Assembly (NCBI RefSeq): GCF_000196495.1
Contig: NC_011313.1
Location: forward strand, 1-64,000
Source of the DNA: Aliivibrio salmonicida LFI1238
GTDB lineage: Bacteria > Pseudomonadota > Gammaproteobacteria > Enterobacterales > Vibrionaceae
Direction of reading: 5' to 3'
Length of the DNA: 64,000 bases
The notes under the pieces were generated by a model that worked only from the letters and a program-made list of their open reading frames with translations, made no database searches and was not told where the DNA came from. Numbering within the stretch: position 1 is the first letter of the stretch; each line of letters starts with the position of its first letter. The position numbers and the translations under genes were made by a program. Shown one piece after another: positions 7,702 to 16,638 of this stretch.

Positions 7702-8702
7702 ACCTGAATTCTGGATAAGGCTGAACTAATTGCCCACCTAACGATCAGATCTTTCGACCAAGAATTATTTGAACGTATTTTAAAAGGTGGGCAAGATGAA
7801 TAAATTAGTTGATATATTTTGTGATGTCGATGATTTTTGTTATCAATTCTTATCTCAATGGGAAAAATACCTTGTTGAGGCTAGTGAGAGAAAAAGAAAA
7901 CGTCAGTCAGTAATGTCTACTAGTGAATGTATGACTATTGTCATCGCTTTTCATCAATCAAATCATAGAGATTTCAAGAACTTCTATATCGGGTTAGTTC
8001 ATCAATATTGGAAAGGATACTTTCCAAATTTACTTAGCTACACTCGATTTGTGAGCAAAATGCCTAGCCTAATCGCCCCAATGTGTGCCTATTTTCAATC
8101 TATCAAAGGTAAGCCGACTGGCATTGCTTTTGTTGACTCCACGAGTCTTAAAGTATGCCATAACATTCGAATTCCTCGCCATAAAGTCTTTGATGGTGTT
8201 GCGAAAAGAGGAAAAGGTACCATGGGATGGTTTTTCGGCTTCAAACTTCATTTATTGATTAACCATCTTGGAGAAATTATTTCGCTGAAAATCACAGCTG
8301 GCAATGTAAATGATAGGACTCCTGTACCTGATTTATGCAAAGAACTCTCGGGGAAATTGTACGCTGATAAAGGGTACATAGGTAAAAAGTTGAGTGAGAG
8401 CTTAAAGAACTCTGATGTCGATTTAGTGACTACCTCGCGAAAAAACATGAAAGCAAAAGAGATAAGTGCTTTTGATAAGGCTATGTTATCAAAGAGATAC
8501 ATTATCGAAACGATAAATGACCAATTGAAGAATATCTCTCAAATTGAACATAGCCGTCATCGTAGCGTGACTGGTTTCATGCTAAATGTAATTTCAGGCG
8601 TTGTGGCTTATTGTTTAAAAAAACAAAAGCCACGAATTAAGCTATCAGAATGTGAATTTGAACTAATCCTCGCTTAAAGCATGTTTTATCCAGAATTCAG
8701 GT
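7702..8702 (+). mobile_element. IS982-family element, copy 1
   Basis: A 1001-bp element with terminal inverted repeats ACCTGAATTCTGGATAA and TTATCCAGAATTCAGGT, flanked by the 6-bp target duplication TATTTA (7696-7701 and 8703-8708). It carries one transposase gene in the same direction as the host IS66. The intact duplication marks a simple insertion into tnpB. Confidence 0.95.
7796..8677 (+). CDS. IS982-family transposase
   Basis: A 293-residue DDE transposase, normal length for IS982. Probable catalytic residues are D in AFVDSTSLKVC, D in YADKGYIGK, and E in RYIIETINDQLKN. HSRHRSVTGFMLNVISGVVAYCLKK near the C-terminus is typical of the family. The ATG at 7796 is preferred over the GTG three codons upstream because an AAAGGTGG ribosome site lies just before it. 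The gene is intact and its protein sequence is the same as that of the second copy at 57716-58597, so both elements may be active. Confidence 0.93.
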   Translation: MNKLVDIFCDVDDFCYQFLSQWEKYLVEASERKRKRQSVMSTSECMTIVIAFHQSNHRDFKNFYIGLVHQYWKGYFPNLLSYTRFVSKMPSLIAPMCAYFQSIKGKPTGIAFVDSTSLKVCHNIRIPRHKVFDGVAKRGKGTMGWFFGFKLHLLINHLGEIISLKITAGNVNDRTPVPDLCKELSGKLYADKGYIGKKLSESLKNSDVDLVTTSRKNMKAKEISAFDKAMLSKRYIIETINDQLKNISQIEHSRHRSVTGFMLNVISGVVAYCLKKQKPRIKLSECEFELILA

Positions 8703-9114
8703 TATTTACTGATGTTTCCACCATTTATCTTCATCGTGATTTTGTCGATTTTCGCAAGGCCATTAATGGCCTTGTCGTGATTGTTGAGCAAGAAATGCAA
8801 CTATCACCGTTTAGTGATGCTCTATTTATATTTTGCAATAAGCCTCGTGATAAACTCAAAATATTGTATTGGGATAAAACAGGATTCGCTTTATGGTACA
8901 AGCGATTAGATGAAGACCGCTTCAAATGGCCACGAAATATAAATAACGATACGTTAGCATTATCAGAGCAGCAACTGACACTGCTATTACAAGGTTTTGA
9001 TATCTTAGGACATCAACCGGTACATTATCAAACAACCCTTTAAATAGTTGATTCTCAGTCAAGAATAGGAGGCAACCGATTGATTACCTGTATTATCGTT
9101 ATATAGTCATCTAC

Positions 9115-10602
9115 ATGACTGATAAAATAAAACCACTTCCTGATACCATTGACGAGCTGAAAGCACTTGTGCTTCAGCTTGAAAATAAATATAACCGTCT
9201 TCTAGAGCAATTTCGGCTGGCTCAACATCAGCGCTTTGGTAAAAGCAGTGAATCTGACTCGACTCAATTTGATTTATTCAATGAAACAGAAGAAGAAATC
9301 ATCATTGAAAATGATGACACACAAACGATTACCTACACTCGTCAAAAGCCAAAACGCCAACGCTTACCTGAAGACTTACCGCGTACTGTTATTATCCACG
9401 ACATAAAAGATAAAACTTGTAAGTGTTGCGGTCTAGAGATGCATGCGATGGGTAAAGACATCAGTGAAAAGTTGGAATTTGTACCAGCTAAAGTGGAAGT
9501 TATTCAACATGTTCGTCCTAAATATGCTTGCCGAAATTGTGAAAAAAACAATACTTCAGTAGACATTAAACAAGCCCCAATGCCAGCGTCACCAATCCCT
9601 AAAGGGATTGCGACCGCAAGTTTACTTGCTCAAATTATTACGGCTAAATTTCAATACAGTCTTCCACTTTATCGTCAAGAAACGTTATTTCAGCAATGGG
9701 GTATCATTATTGGACGGCGAACGATGGCGGATTGGTTAATAAAATGCTCGGTACTATTTACCCCTCTTAATAACGAGTTACATCGTATTTTGCTTGAACA
9801 ACCCACTCTGCATTGTGATGAAACAACGGTAAATGTGTTGGATGTTGAAAAAGCAAAATGTTATATGTGGGTCTACTGCTCTGGCTATGATTCTCCAGGC
9901 TCTGGTGTTTTGCCTGGAATTGTACTTTATGATTATCAATCTAGCAGGCATGGCTACCATCCAGTTAACTTTTTAAAAGGTTATAACGGGTATTTACATA
10001 CCGATGGTTACCAAGGTTATGAACAAACTGAAGCGATTTTAGTTGGCTGTTGGGCACACGCACGTCGACGATTTATTGAGGCTCAACGTGTTCAAGTAAA
10101 AGGGAAAACAGGGAGTGCAGATTGGGTATTGAGTAAAATCCAAAAGCTATACCGGATCGAATCGTTATTAAAAGAGGCTTCCCCTGAAGCCAAGTATGTT
10201 GCTAGGTAGACAGAAGCCCGCGATTTACTTAAAGAGCTCCGTGATTGGCTTGATAGCGCAGTTAGTCGAGTATCACCTAAAACAAAATTAGGTGAGGCGA
10301 TTAGCTATACATTAAATCAATGGGATAAATTAGTTCGTTATATTGATGATGGATTGTTATCTATTGATAACAATCGAGCAGAGCGAGCGGTTAAACCGTT
10401 TGTTATCGGCCGGAAAAACTGGTTATTTTCGGGTTCAACGGCTGGTGCAGATTCAAGTGCAATGCTTTACAGCATTGTAGAAACAGCAAAGGCAAACGGA
10501 TTAATCCCTTACGATTATATTAGGTATTGTCTAGATCGTTTATGTGTTGGATCGCCAGATATCGATTCACTTTTACCTTGGAATGTAAAAGACAAGGTGT
10601 AG
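9115..10602 (+). pseudogene. tnpC: IS66 TnpC transposase with nonsense codon (copy A)
   Basis: The 495-codon IS66 transposase frame is complete except that codon 365 is TAG (10207-10209), where the other copies have CAG (Gln; ...KYVARQTEARD...). The product would stop after 364 residues, before the catalytic glutamate region NRAERAVKPFVIGRKNW. Upstream it keeps the zinc-binding cysteines (CKCCGLEM, CRNCEKN) and the catalytic aspartates in LHCDETTVNV and HTDGYQGYE. This copy probably depends on transposase supplied by the intact copies. Confidence 0.93.
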
Positions 10603-10686
10603 TTCCCCGCACGCTTACAGAGATGATATTAGCAAAACAGTAATACTTATTTTAGATGAGAATTCTTTGTAATAAGTGAGCAGGAT

Positions 10687-10727
10687 AAAAAATAGCATTG
10701 AGCGTAATCGCCAATGCTATTTTTTTG
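10687..10727. terminator. Bidirectional terminator
   Basis: The arms AAAATAGCATTG and CAATGCTATTTT enclose a short loop, with A and T runs at the two ends. It closes the minus-strand DUF342 gene and would also stop plus-strand transcription from the IS66. Nothing else is visible in the gap 10619-10762. Confidence 0.8.
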
Positions 10728-10762
10728 TCTGACTATTTCTACTCGAGAATATCAGGTTTGGG

Positions 10763-12406
10763 TTAATATTTTTTCTTGATCATTACTGGCTCAATATCGA
10801 TGTCGTAGCCAGAGTAAGATATCTTGCTTGGACTGTATTCTCTCTTCGTTACTAAATGTTCAGTATTGAATTGAACGTCTACACGAGGAAAAATTTTATT
10901 CGTTACAAAGACATGATTTTCTTTCAACCCTTTATTAAAGGTAATTTGCTCTTTTGCTAATTCAGATTTTAAAATAAGGAGATCTTGATTGGATTGCTCT
11001 TTGGATCTCAGAATTTTTTCTGCGAGCTCAGGAGATTGACGGGCAATGTTTATTTGTGACATTTTGATGATTTGAGCACTTACGTCATCAAAACGTTTTT
11101 GCAATGAATGAAGCGTTTCTTTTTGATCCGTGAAGTTATGAAAAGCATGAACCTTAGTGTAAGCCCCGCCTTCAATCCCTAAATTTGCGGTTTTGATTGA
11201 GCCATTTGCCGTCGCACTTCCGCCACTGATTGTGCCATTTCTTTCTGCTTTATCAATAACAAAAATAGAGCCTAAAGACTCGACTAAGCAATGATTTGCA
11301 TGCAATGTAATGTGAATATCATCGTGTGCGATTAAATGCGCATTTTGAGCTAACTTAGTCGTTATTGACCCTTCGGTATTTACCAAGCAAGTTAGAGCTT
11401 CACCTTCTGGCATTGGGCGGCCAATGATGCCATTCATTACTGTGATGTCGTGTTTTGCAATGACTTCAGCATTTTCTATAAAGCCACCAACAGTAATCCC
11501 TCCTGTTGCAGTGACTTTCATTCCTGATTCAATGTCTTCCTGAATAAAAATACTGCCTTCAAATGACACATGTCCAGTGGTCGCATTGACTGTTTTTAGT
11601 GTTAGTAAATTATCGATAGCAACACCAGAACCATGAATTAATGGGGTACCATCAATATCAGAAATAAGTAAATTAGGATCAACGAGAGAAATTGATGAGC
11701 CAGGATAAAGATGAAAGAAGTGTTCATTACCTGGGACTGCGGCGATCCGTTTTCCTGTCACTGTTTTCCCATCGACACCTTGAGTTGCGGGGATTCGTGT
11801 CATTAAGGGCGTATTTTTCTTTACACTAATGACTTCGCCTAAATTACGCATATCCACATGACCATCAGTCGTTTTTTGTGGCTGCAAAATACGTTCGCGA
11901 ATATTAGGAACTGAGGCGATAAAGACAGTGTCTTCACCCTGTATGGCTTCTCGACCTACAGCAATGATGTCTGAATACGTTTCTCCAGGAGTGAGCGCTT
12001 TGCTTTTTAATAATAAGGTTTTAAGATTTTCTTTTTTGATGCCTTTTAAAATATAATTTTCTGTTAGGGCTGCAACAATAGCGGGACCACGTACAGAGTG
12101 ACCTCCATACGCACCAGTGACGGTCATAGAAGCGATCATTTCATCTTCTTGAAGGTGGATAGAGAGTTGTGCATCTAAACGTTGAGCAATTAATGTATTT
12201 GTTATGGCGGTGAAATCACCTTTATTGAATGCAGATAGAATGTCTTCTAATTTATTTTCAAACAAATAATACTCATTGGCCCCCATCGTATGCAAAGCAT
12301 GATGAATATCTGCCGCTTCAATCGGTTGAGTTAACGTGGTGTTTTCAGGAATAGTAAAATGTACAACAGATTCATTTTCTGAAAATGCCAAAAAGTGCTC
12401 AATCAT
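10763..12406 (-). CDS. DUF342 (FapA-type) protein
   Basis: The 547-residue product has the DUF342/FapA layout: an N-terminal domain, then a right-handed beta-helix-like region of repeated short glycine-rich strands (GKTVTGKRIAAVPGN, DIDGTPLIHGSGVAID, VTATGGITVGGFIENAEVIAKHDITVMNGIIG, ISGGSATANGSIKTANLGIEGG), and then a C-terminal coiled coil (TLHSLQKRFDDVSAQIIKMSQ...). Vibrio members have been studied as proteins affecting cell-envelope or polar organisation and flagellar assembly; the exact role here is unknown. The start chosen is ATG 12406, preceded by GGGAGAG; a longer ORF to 12457 adds 17 residues without a better ribosome site. It is a single gene with its own terminator, and no signal peptide is seen. 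Confidence 0.8.
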   Translation of the reverse strand: MIEHFLAFSENESVVHFTIPENTTLTQPIEAADIHHALHTMGANEYYLFENKLEDILSAFNKGDFTAITNTLIAQRLDAQLSIHLQEDEMIASMTVTGAYGGHSVRGPAIVAALTENYILKGIKKENLKTLLLKSKALTPGETYSDIIAVGREAIQGEDTVFIASVPNIRERILQPQKTTDGHVDMRNLGEVISVKKNTPLMTRIPATQGVDGKTVTGKRIAAVPGNEHFFHLYPGSSISLVDPNLLISDIDGTPLIHGSGVAIDNLLTLKTVNATTGHVSFEGSIFIQEDIESGMKVTATGGITVGGFIENAEVIAKHDITVMNGIIGRPMPEGEALTCLVNTEGSITTKLAQNAHLIAHDDIHITLHANHCLVESLGSIFVIDKAERNGTISGGSATANGSIKTANLGIEGGAYTKVHAFHNFTDQKETLHSLQKRFDDVSAQIIKMSQINIARQSPELAEKILRSKEQSNQDLLILKSELAKEQITFNKGLKENHVFVTNKIFPRVDVQFNTEHLVTKREYSPSKISYSGYDIDIEPVMIKKKY

Positions 12407-12518
12407 ATTCTCTCCCAAGACGTGCTGTTTCCGCAGCATAGGAGAGAATATTATCATTTATAACGTATGGGATTCACATAATGTGTAAATAAGTGCCAAC
12501 ACGCTCACAGTTTATAAA

Positions 12519-14438
12519 TCAGCCGTTTAGTTTTCCGACTAATTCAAGCACTTCAAAGAAAGGCTGAGACTCAAACTTTGCGTATCCCTGCATTTTGTTG
12601 GCTTTAATTTTCGTTGTTAACGGTGTTGAAATACCGCATAAAAATCGTGCAAAAACCGCATTGGCGAGAGGGGCTTTGCTGTTGTTTTGTAATTCTTGGC
12701 ACCAGCTTCTTACTTGTTCGTCGTCCGCTAAAAATGACACACTGTTCCTTGGAAGATGTGCTCCTTCAGAGCGACACGCCGAGCAATGACCACACTGTTC
12801 TGGCGCGTTATAATCTGCAAAATAATGCGCTAATGAGTGACTTAAACAGGTTTTGGTTTCAAAGAAATCAAGCATGGTATGAATTCGTTTAATCTCGCTT
12901 TCTTCTTTATTCTTAAATAATTGATGCTGCTCTTGAGAAAGGACGTGAGTGCTTTCTACTTTGTTTAGTACTTGATAAACCTCGGTCATTAACTTGCTTT
13001 CAAGCTCGATCCAACCTTGCTCATGAAAATAATCCAGGGCTGAAATAACACGTTTACGCTCACCTTGGTAACCCATCCAAAGCGCATCAAAATCGACGGT
13101 GTGCCATGTTTTTGCTTTTGGTGAGCATTGAAAAATAATAGACACAAAGTGTTGTCTTTCTGTTTGGAACTTACCAACGATCTCACTGACTGGAATTAAG
13201 GTTTTGAATCGGTAATCGGCGTAATAGCTGTATTTTGCTTGAATGATTTGTTTTAGCTCCAAATACACTAACAATGTTTTTAATGGGAGTTGACGTACAT
13301 TGCTGTCTTTAGATAAACGTAATAGTTGAATTTCCCATGTATCTGAGGATTTGTAGATATCGTCTAATACATATTGGATGGCTTCTCTATCAGGCGTGTC
13401 ACCGTAAACAAAGTTTTCTAAGACATTAAGCCCTGAGGTATTAGCAAGAACCGTACAAAAAGAAGGGGCACCATCACGACCTGCGCGGCCAATTTCTTGT
13501 GAATAATTTTCAATGGATTTTGGTAAATCAAAATGAATGACTTGACGAACATCTGATTTATCGACACCCATACCGAATGCTATGGTAGCCACAATACAAT
13601 TAAGCTCACCATTCATGAATTTATGTTGAATGTCTTCTCTAATATCGTGCTTCAAACCTGCATGATAGGCTTTGGCTTGAATGCCATTGCTTTGTAACCA
13701 TTGAGCTACGTTCTCAGCCGTTTGCTGTAGCGTGACATAAACAATATTTGGTTGGTTTGGTTTCTGTTGTAGTGTCGCAAATAAAGTCGAACGTTTTTGT
13801 TCTTCTTCGACAGGAATAATTGAAATATCCAAATTAGAACGGTAGAAGCCAGTGATAACAATATCGTCTTTTTCTATTTTGAATTTTTTACTCATGTCTT
13901 CAATAACCGCTGGCGTCGCTGTTGCGGTAAGTAATAATACATGAGGAATATTTAAGGCTTCTCTGTCTTGAGGGAGCTTGAGGTAATCGGGTCTAAAATT
14001 ATGCCCCCATTCTGAGATACAGTGCGCTTCATCGACGACCAATAATGAAATGTTGATCTGTGCAATAAATTGACGGAAACGCTCATTCTTCAAGCGCTCA
14101 ACGGAAATCATCAAAATTTTGATGTCGCCGTTTCTTACCCCTTGTAATATGGCTTGAGTCTCTTCACGAGTTTGGGTTGAATCAATGGATGCTGCTGCAA
14201 TGCCTTTGCTTTTTAAAAAAGTAATTTGATCTTTCATCAAAGCAAGTAAAGGAGAAATAACCAAAGTTAGGTTTGGTAATAAAAGCGCAGGTAATTGGTA
14301 GCATAAGGATTTCCCCGATCCTGTCGGGAAGATGGCAGCAGACGAATGACCATTAAGTACTTTTTCAATAACTTGTTGTTGACCACCTCTTAAAGAATCA
14401 AAACCAAATACATCTTTTAACGTCTGCTGATATGTCAT
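12519..14438 (-). CDS. RecQ-family ATP-dependent DNA helicase
   Basis: A 639-residue SF2 helicase. It shows motif I FPTGSGKS (37-44), motif II DEAH (136-139), motif III TATAT, motif IV region VYVTL, and motif VI QEIGRAGRDG, preceded by the FGMGVDKSDVR segment. A C-terminal zinc-binding cysteine set follows (CLSHSLAHYF...QCGHCSAC). The HRDC domain of classical RecQ is not evident, so this looks like one of the second RecQ-like helicases of gamma-proteobacteria rather than the housekeeping recQ. It should unwind DNA 3' to 5' in repair or recombination. Its ATG overlaps the arfB stop (TAATG), indicating translational coupling with arfB upstream. Confidence 0.9.
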   Translation of the reverse strand: MTYQQTLKDVFGFDSLRGGQQQVIEKVLNGHSSAAIFPTGSGKSLCYQLPALLLPNLTLVISPLLALMKDQITFLKSKGIAAASIDSTQTREETQAILQGVRNGDIKILMISVERLKNERFRQFIAQINISLLVVDEAHCISEWGHNFRPDYLKLPQDREALNIPHVLLLTATATPAVIEDMSKKFKIEKDDIVITGFYRSNLDISIIPVEEEQKRSTLFATLQQKPNQPNIVYVTLQQTAENVAQWLQSNGIQAKAYHAGLKHDIREDIQHKFMNGELNCIVATIAFGMGVDKSDVRQVIHFDLPKSIENYSQEIGRAGRDGAPSFCTVLANTSGLNVLENFVYGDTPDREAIQYVLDDIYKSSDTWEIQLLRLSKDSNVRQLPLKTLLVYLELKQIIQAKYSYYADYRFKTLIPVSEIVGKFQTERQHFVSIIFQCSPKAKTWHTVDFDALWMGYQGERKRVISALDYFHEQGWIELESKLMTEVYQVLNKVESTHVLSQEQHQLFKNKEESEIKRIHTMLDFFETKTCLSHSLAHYFADYNAPEQCGHCSACRSEGAHLPRNSVSFLADDEQVRSWCQELQNNSKAPLANAVFARFLCGISTPLTTKIKANKMQGYAKFESQPFFEVLELVGKLNG

Positions 14439-14851
14439 TAGTAATCTACCTTCTTTCTCATGTTCTTTGTTTGACCGTGTTGGGTCTTATTGTCTACACG
14501 TCTACGTTGAGAGTTACGTGTTGGTTTTGTTTCTCTGCGTGCTTTTTGAGTTTCAGCCGCGGATTGAATCAATACTTTTAAACGCTCAAGTGCGTCTTCT
14601 CTGTTTTTCTCTTGTGTTCTAAATTGTTGAGCCTTAATAACAATGACCCCTTCCTTCGTGATGCGACTGTCTTTCATCTTGAGCAATCGCTCTTTATAGA
14701 AAGGAGGAAGTGTTGAACTATTAATATCAAAGCGTAAATGGATTGCACTAGAGACTTTATTAACATTTTGACCACCCGCACCTTGCGCTCTAATTGCGGT
14801 GAGTTCTATTTCCCAGCTGGCTAACTGAACATAATTTGAAATGGTTAGCAT
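14438..14851 (-). CDS. arfB: Peptidyl-tRNA hydrolase ArfB (ribosome rescue)
   Basis: This 137-residue protein aligns with E. coli ArfB/YaeJ (140 residues). The catalytic GGQ is at 26-28 in the block TAIRAQGAGGQNVNKVSSAIHLRFD. The conserved VIVIKAQ stretch follows, and a lysine/arginine-rich C-terminal tail (QKARRETKPTRNSQRRR...) enters the mRNA channel of stalled ribosomes. It releases nascent chains from non-stop ribosomes independently of tmRNA. The gene is first in a two-gene unit with the RecQ-like helicase, whose start overlaps its stop codon, and it diverges from yibL. Confidence 0.95.
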   Translation of the reverse strand: MLTISNYVQLASWEIELTAIRAQGAGGQNVNKVSSAIHLRFDINSSTLPPFYKERLLKMKDSRITKEGVIVIKAQQFRTQEKNREDALERLKVLIQSAAETQKARRETKPTRNSQRRRVDNKTQHGQTKNMRKKVDY

Positions 14852-14937
14852 GTAATAAACCTATGATCGTTCTTCTATTAGAGGGTATACTATCAGGTAG
14901 CGTCAATACGCACCATTTTCAATACAAAGGTAATTTC

Positions 14938-15294
14938 ATGAGTGTAAAAGAAGAACTGCAAAAAATTCATCATCGACTAGATCGTTGTAAGCACCGTTTA
15001 GAGGCTGCACAAAAGCGCGACGATCAGCCTATTGTTAAACAGTTTTTGCATGAAATCCAAACGCTAGAAAAGAAAGTTGCAAAATTAAACGGTAAAAAGC
15101 AATTTGAAACAGGGAATAAAGGAACTGAAGTTCGTAACCTTGATTTCAAACGAGCGATTACTAAAGCAGAGCAAGCGGATATGGGCAAACTGAAAAAAGC
15201 AGTTCGCGGTCTAGTTGTTGTGCATCCAATGACGGCTTTGGGCAGAGAACTTGGTCTTAAAGAAATGACTGGTTTTGCTCCTGAAGCATTCTAA
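14938..15294 (+). CDS. yibL: YibL-family ribosome-associated protein
   Basis: The 118-residue product matches the YibL family in length (120 in E. coli) and pattern: a coiled N-terminal half rich in K, H and R (KEELQKIHHRLDRCKHRLEAAQKR), then DFKRAITKAEQADMGKLKKAVRGLVVVHPMTALGRELGL. E. coli YibL is found with ribosomes, but its function is undefined. The start is ATG 14938, after an AAAGG ribosome site. An upstream in-frame ATG at 14836 overlaps arfB and adds non-conserved residues. Confidence 0.88.
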   Translation: MSVKEELQKIHHRLDRCKHRLEAAQKRDDQPIVKQFLHEIQTLEKKVAKLNGKKQFETGNKGTEVRNLDFKRAITKAEQADMGKLKKAVRGLVVVHPMTALGRELGLKEMTGFAPEAF

Positions 15295-15314
15295 TTAATA
15301 AGTTTATTCTTTAT

Positions 15315-15355
15315 AAAAAAGCATCAGGTGTAGAAATACATTGGGTGCTTTTTTT
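15315..15355 (+). terminator. Terminator after yibL
   Basis: AAAAAAGCATC and GGGTGCTTTTTTT form an A/T-flanked stem with one mismatch around a roughly 15-nt loop, ending in a T7 run. Confidence 0.7.
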
Positions 15356-15462
15356 ATGCGCGTAATATGAGGGCTTTCCTTTATTCTTATCGACGTTATT
15401 TAAAGTAATCAGAGTTAAGATAAGCTATTATAGCCGCCATTATTTATTACCATTGAGTTCCC

Positions 15463-16461
15463 ATGTCTCATTCTCATTTTTCAAAAAATCAATCGGCATC
15501 TAAGAGTAATAACGAAGCTCCGATTAAAAAATCTATGCATCCTCGCAATAAACATAATGCAAGTTATGATTTTCCTGCGCTGATTGCGACGTTCCCTGAA
15601 CTGAAAGCATTTGTTGAAACGAATCAATATGGTAATGAATCAATCAACTTTTCAGATCCTCTTGCTGTTAAAGCATTGAACAAAGCATTATTAGCTCATT
15701 TTTATGATGTGCCATTTTGGGATATCCCTGAAGGATACTTATGCCCACCGATCCCTGGTCGTGCTGATTACATCCATAATATTGCCGATTTACTTGCTAT
15801 CACGAATGATGGCGAAATCCCAACAGGTAAGAGCGTTAAAGGCTTAGACATTGGCGTTGGTGCCAACTGTGTATACCCAATTCTTGGGCACAGTGAATAC
15901 AAATGGAACTTTGTTGGTTCTGATACTGATCCACAAGCGCTTAAAATGGCGTCATTTATTGCGAACAATAACCCAAGCTTGAAGAAAAGCATTGAGTGTC
16001 GTTTACAGGCGAATGATGAACATATCTTTAAAGGTATAATCAAGCCACAAGATGAATTTGCGTTTACGATGTGTAACCCTCCATTCCATGCATCAGAAGA
16101 AGAAGCAACGGCAGGATCAGAGCGTAAACAGCAGAACTTAGCAACGAGCAAATCGAAGAAAGGTCACGCGTATAATGAATTAAAAGGCGTGAAAAAATTA
16201 AACTTCGGTGGCCAGAATGCTGAGCTTTGGTATGAAGGCGGCGAGATCGCGTTTATCACTAAAATGGCACAAGAAAGTTGTGAGTTTGCATTGCAAGTTC
16301 AATGGTTTACTACGTTAATTTCTAAGAAAGAAAACGTTGATACGCTTTACCAAGAATTAACACGACTTGGTGTAAAAACAATTAAGACGATTGATATGGC
16401 ACAAGGTCATAAAATCAGTCGTTTTGTTGCTTGGACTTTTCAAGCAAATGTAAATTTATAA
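15463..16461 (+). CDS. rlmF: 23S rRNA (adenine-1618 N6)-methyltransferase RlmF
   Basis: The 332-residue protein has RlmF signatures. KKSMHPRNKHNASYDFPALI near the N-terminus and VPFWDIPEGYLCPPIPGRADYIH are nearly invariant in the family. The SAM-binding GLDIGVGANCVYP motif lies near residue 127, and the N6-adenine methyltransferase motif NPPF starts near residue 205, followed by ASEEEA. The family methylates A1618 of 23S rRNA in the cytoplasm. Length is typical. It stands alone in front of an RND efflux operon, and no clear terminator follows it. Confidence 0.95.
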   Translation: MSHSHFSKNQSASKSNNEAPIKKSMHPRNKHNASYDFPALIATFPELKAFVETNQYGNESINFSDPLAVKALNKALLAHFYDVPFWDIPEGYLCPPIPGRADYIHNIADLLAITNDGEIPTGKSVKGLDIGVGANCVYPILGHSEYKWNFVGSDTDPQALKMASFIANNNPSLKKSIECRLQANDEHIFKGIIKPQDEFAFTMCNPPFHASEEEATAGSERKQQNLATSKSKKGHAYNELKGVKKLNFGGQNAELWYEGGEIAFITKMAQESCEFALQVQWFTTLISKKENVDTLYQELTRLGVKTIKTIDMAQGHKISRFVAWTFQANVNL

Positions 16462-16538
16462 GCTTTTATATTGTCACTATAGTTGTTTAATATCATCTGG
16501 TTACATTTTATTGCATTCTAAAAGTAACTAAAAATACA

Positions 16539-16630
16539 TTACTGACATATTCAGTAACAAAGTCGGTAATTTAAAGCTAATAATTTCAATCATTTAACTG
16601 TCAGAATAAGCATAATTCGACAGTTAAATG
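16539..16630 (+). promoter_or_regulatory. Two inverted repeats in front of the RND operon
   Basis: TTACTGA-5 nt-TCAGTAA (16539-16557) is a perfect 7-bp inverted repeat of operator type. CATTTAACTGTC (16591-16602) and GACAGTTAAATG (16619-16630) form perfect 12-bp arms with a 16-nt spacer, ending eight bases before the adaptor's ATG. The first looks like a repressor operator. The second could be an operator or a 5'-leader hairpin covering the ribosome site. Confidence 0.5.
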
Positions 16631-16638
16631 GTTATTTT

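Larger units (their letters stand above)
7689..9043 (+). pseudogene. tnpB: IS66 TnpB, interrupted by IS982 (copy A)
   Basis: tnpB (115 codons in intact copies) starts at ATG 7689 but is cut after about four codons by IS982, and resumes at 8703. The right end of IS982 supplies an in-frame ATG at 8681, giving a 120-residue ORF. It has eight IS982-derived residues (MFYPEFRL) fused to FTDVSTIYLHRDFVDFRKAINGL, so almost all of TnpB could still be made if that ATG is used. The family core (DFRKAINGLVVIV, LFIFCNKPRDKLKILYWDKTGF) is complete. TnpB is essential for IS66 movement, with unknown biochemistry. Confidence 0.85.
7297..10618 (+). mobile_element. IS66-family element, copy A (contains IS982)
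   Basis: The element is bounded by inverted repeats GTAAGCGTGCGGGGAACT... and ...AGTTCCCCGCACGCTTAC and carries the IS66 gene set tnpA-tnpB-tnpC. Its length is 3322 bp; without the inner IS982 (1001 bp) and its 6-bp duplication it is 2315 bp, the same as copies C and E. Flanking octamers gttataaa and agagatga differ, so there is no 8-bp target duplication. The left flank is inside a cytochrome b561 gene and the right flank is not, so this locus has been rearranged. tnpB is interrupted and tnpC has a stop codon, so this copy should not move by itself. Confidence 0.95.

Noticed and set aside
7297..10618. Composite transposon formed by IS66 copies around the host genes
   Set aside because: The copies lie in mixed orientations far apart, around housekeeping genes, and there is no shared target duplication at the outer ends.
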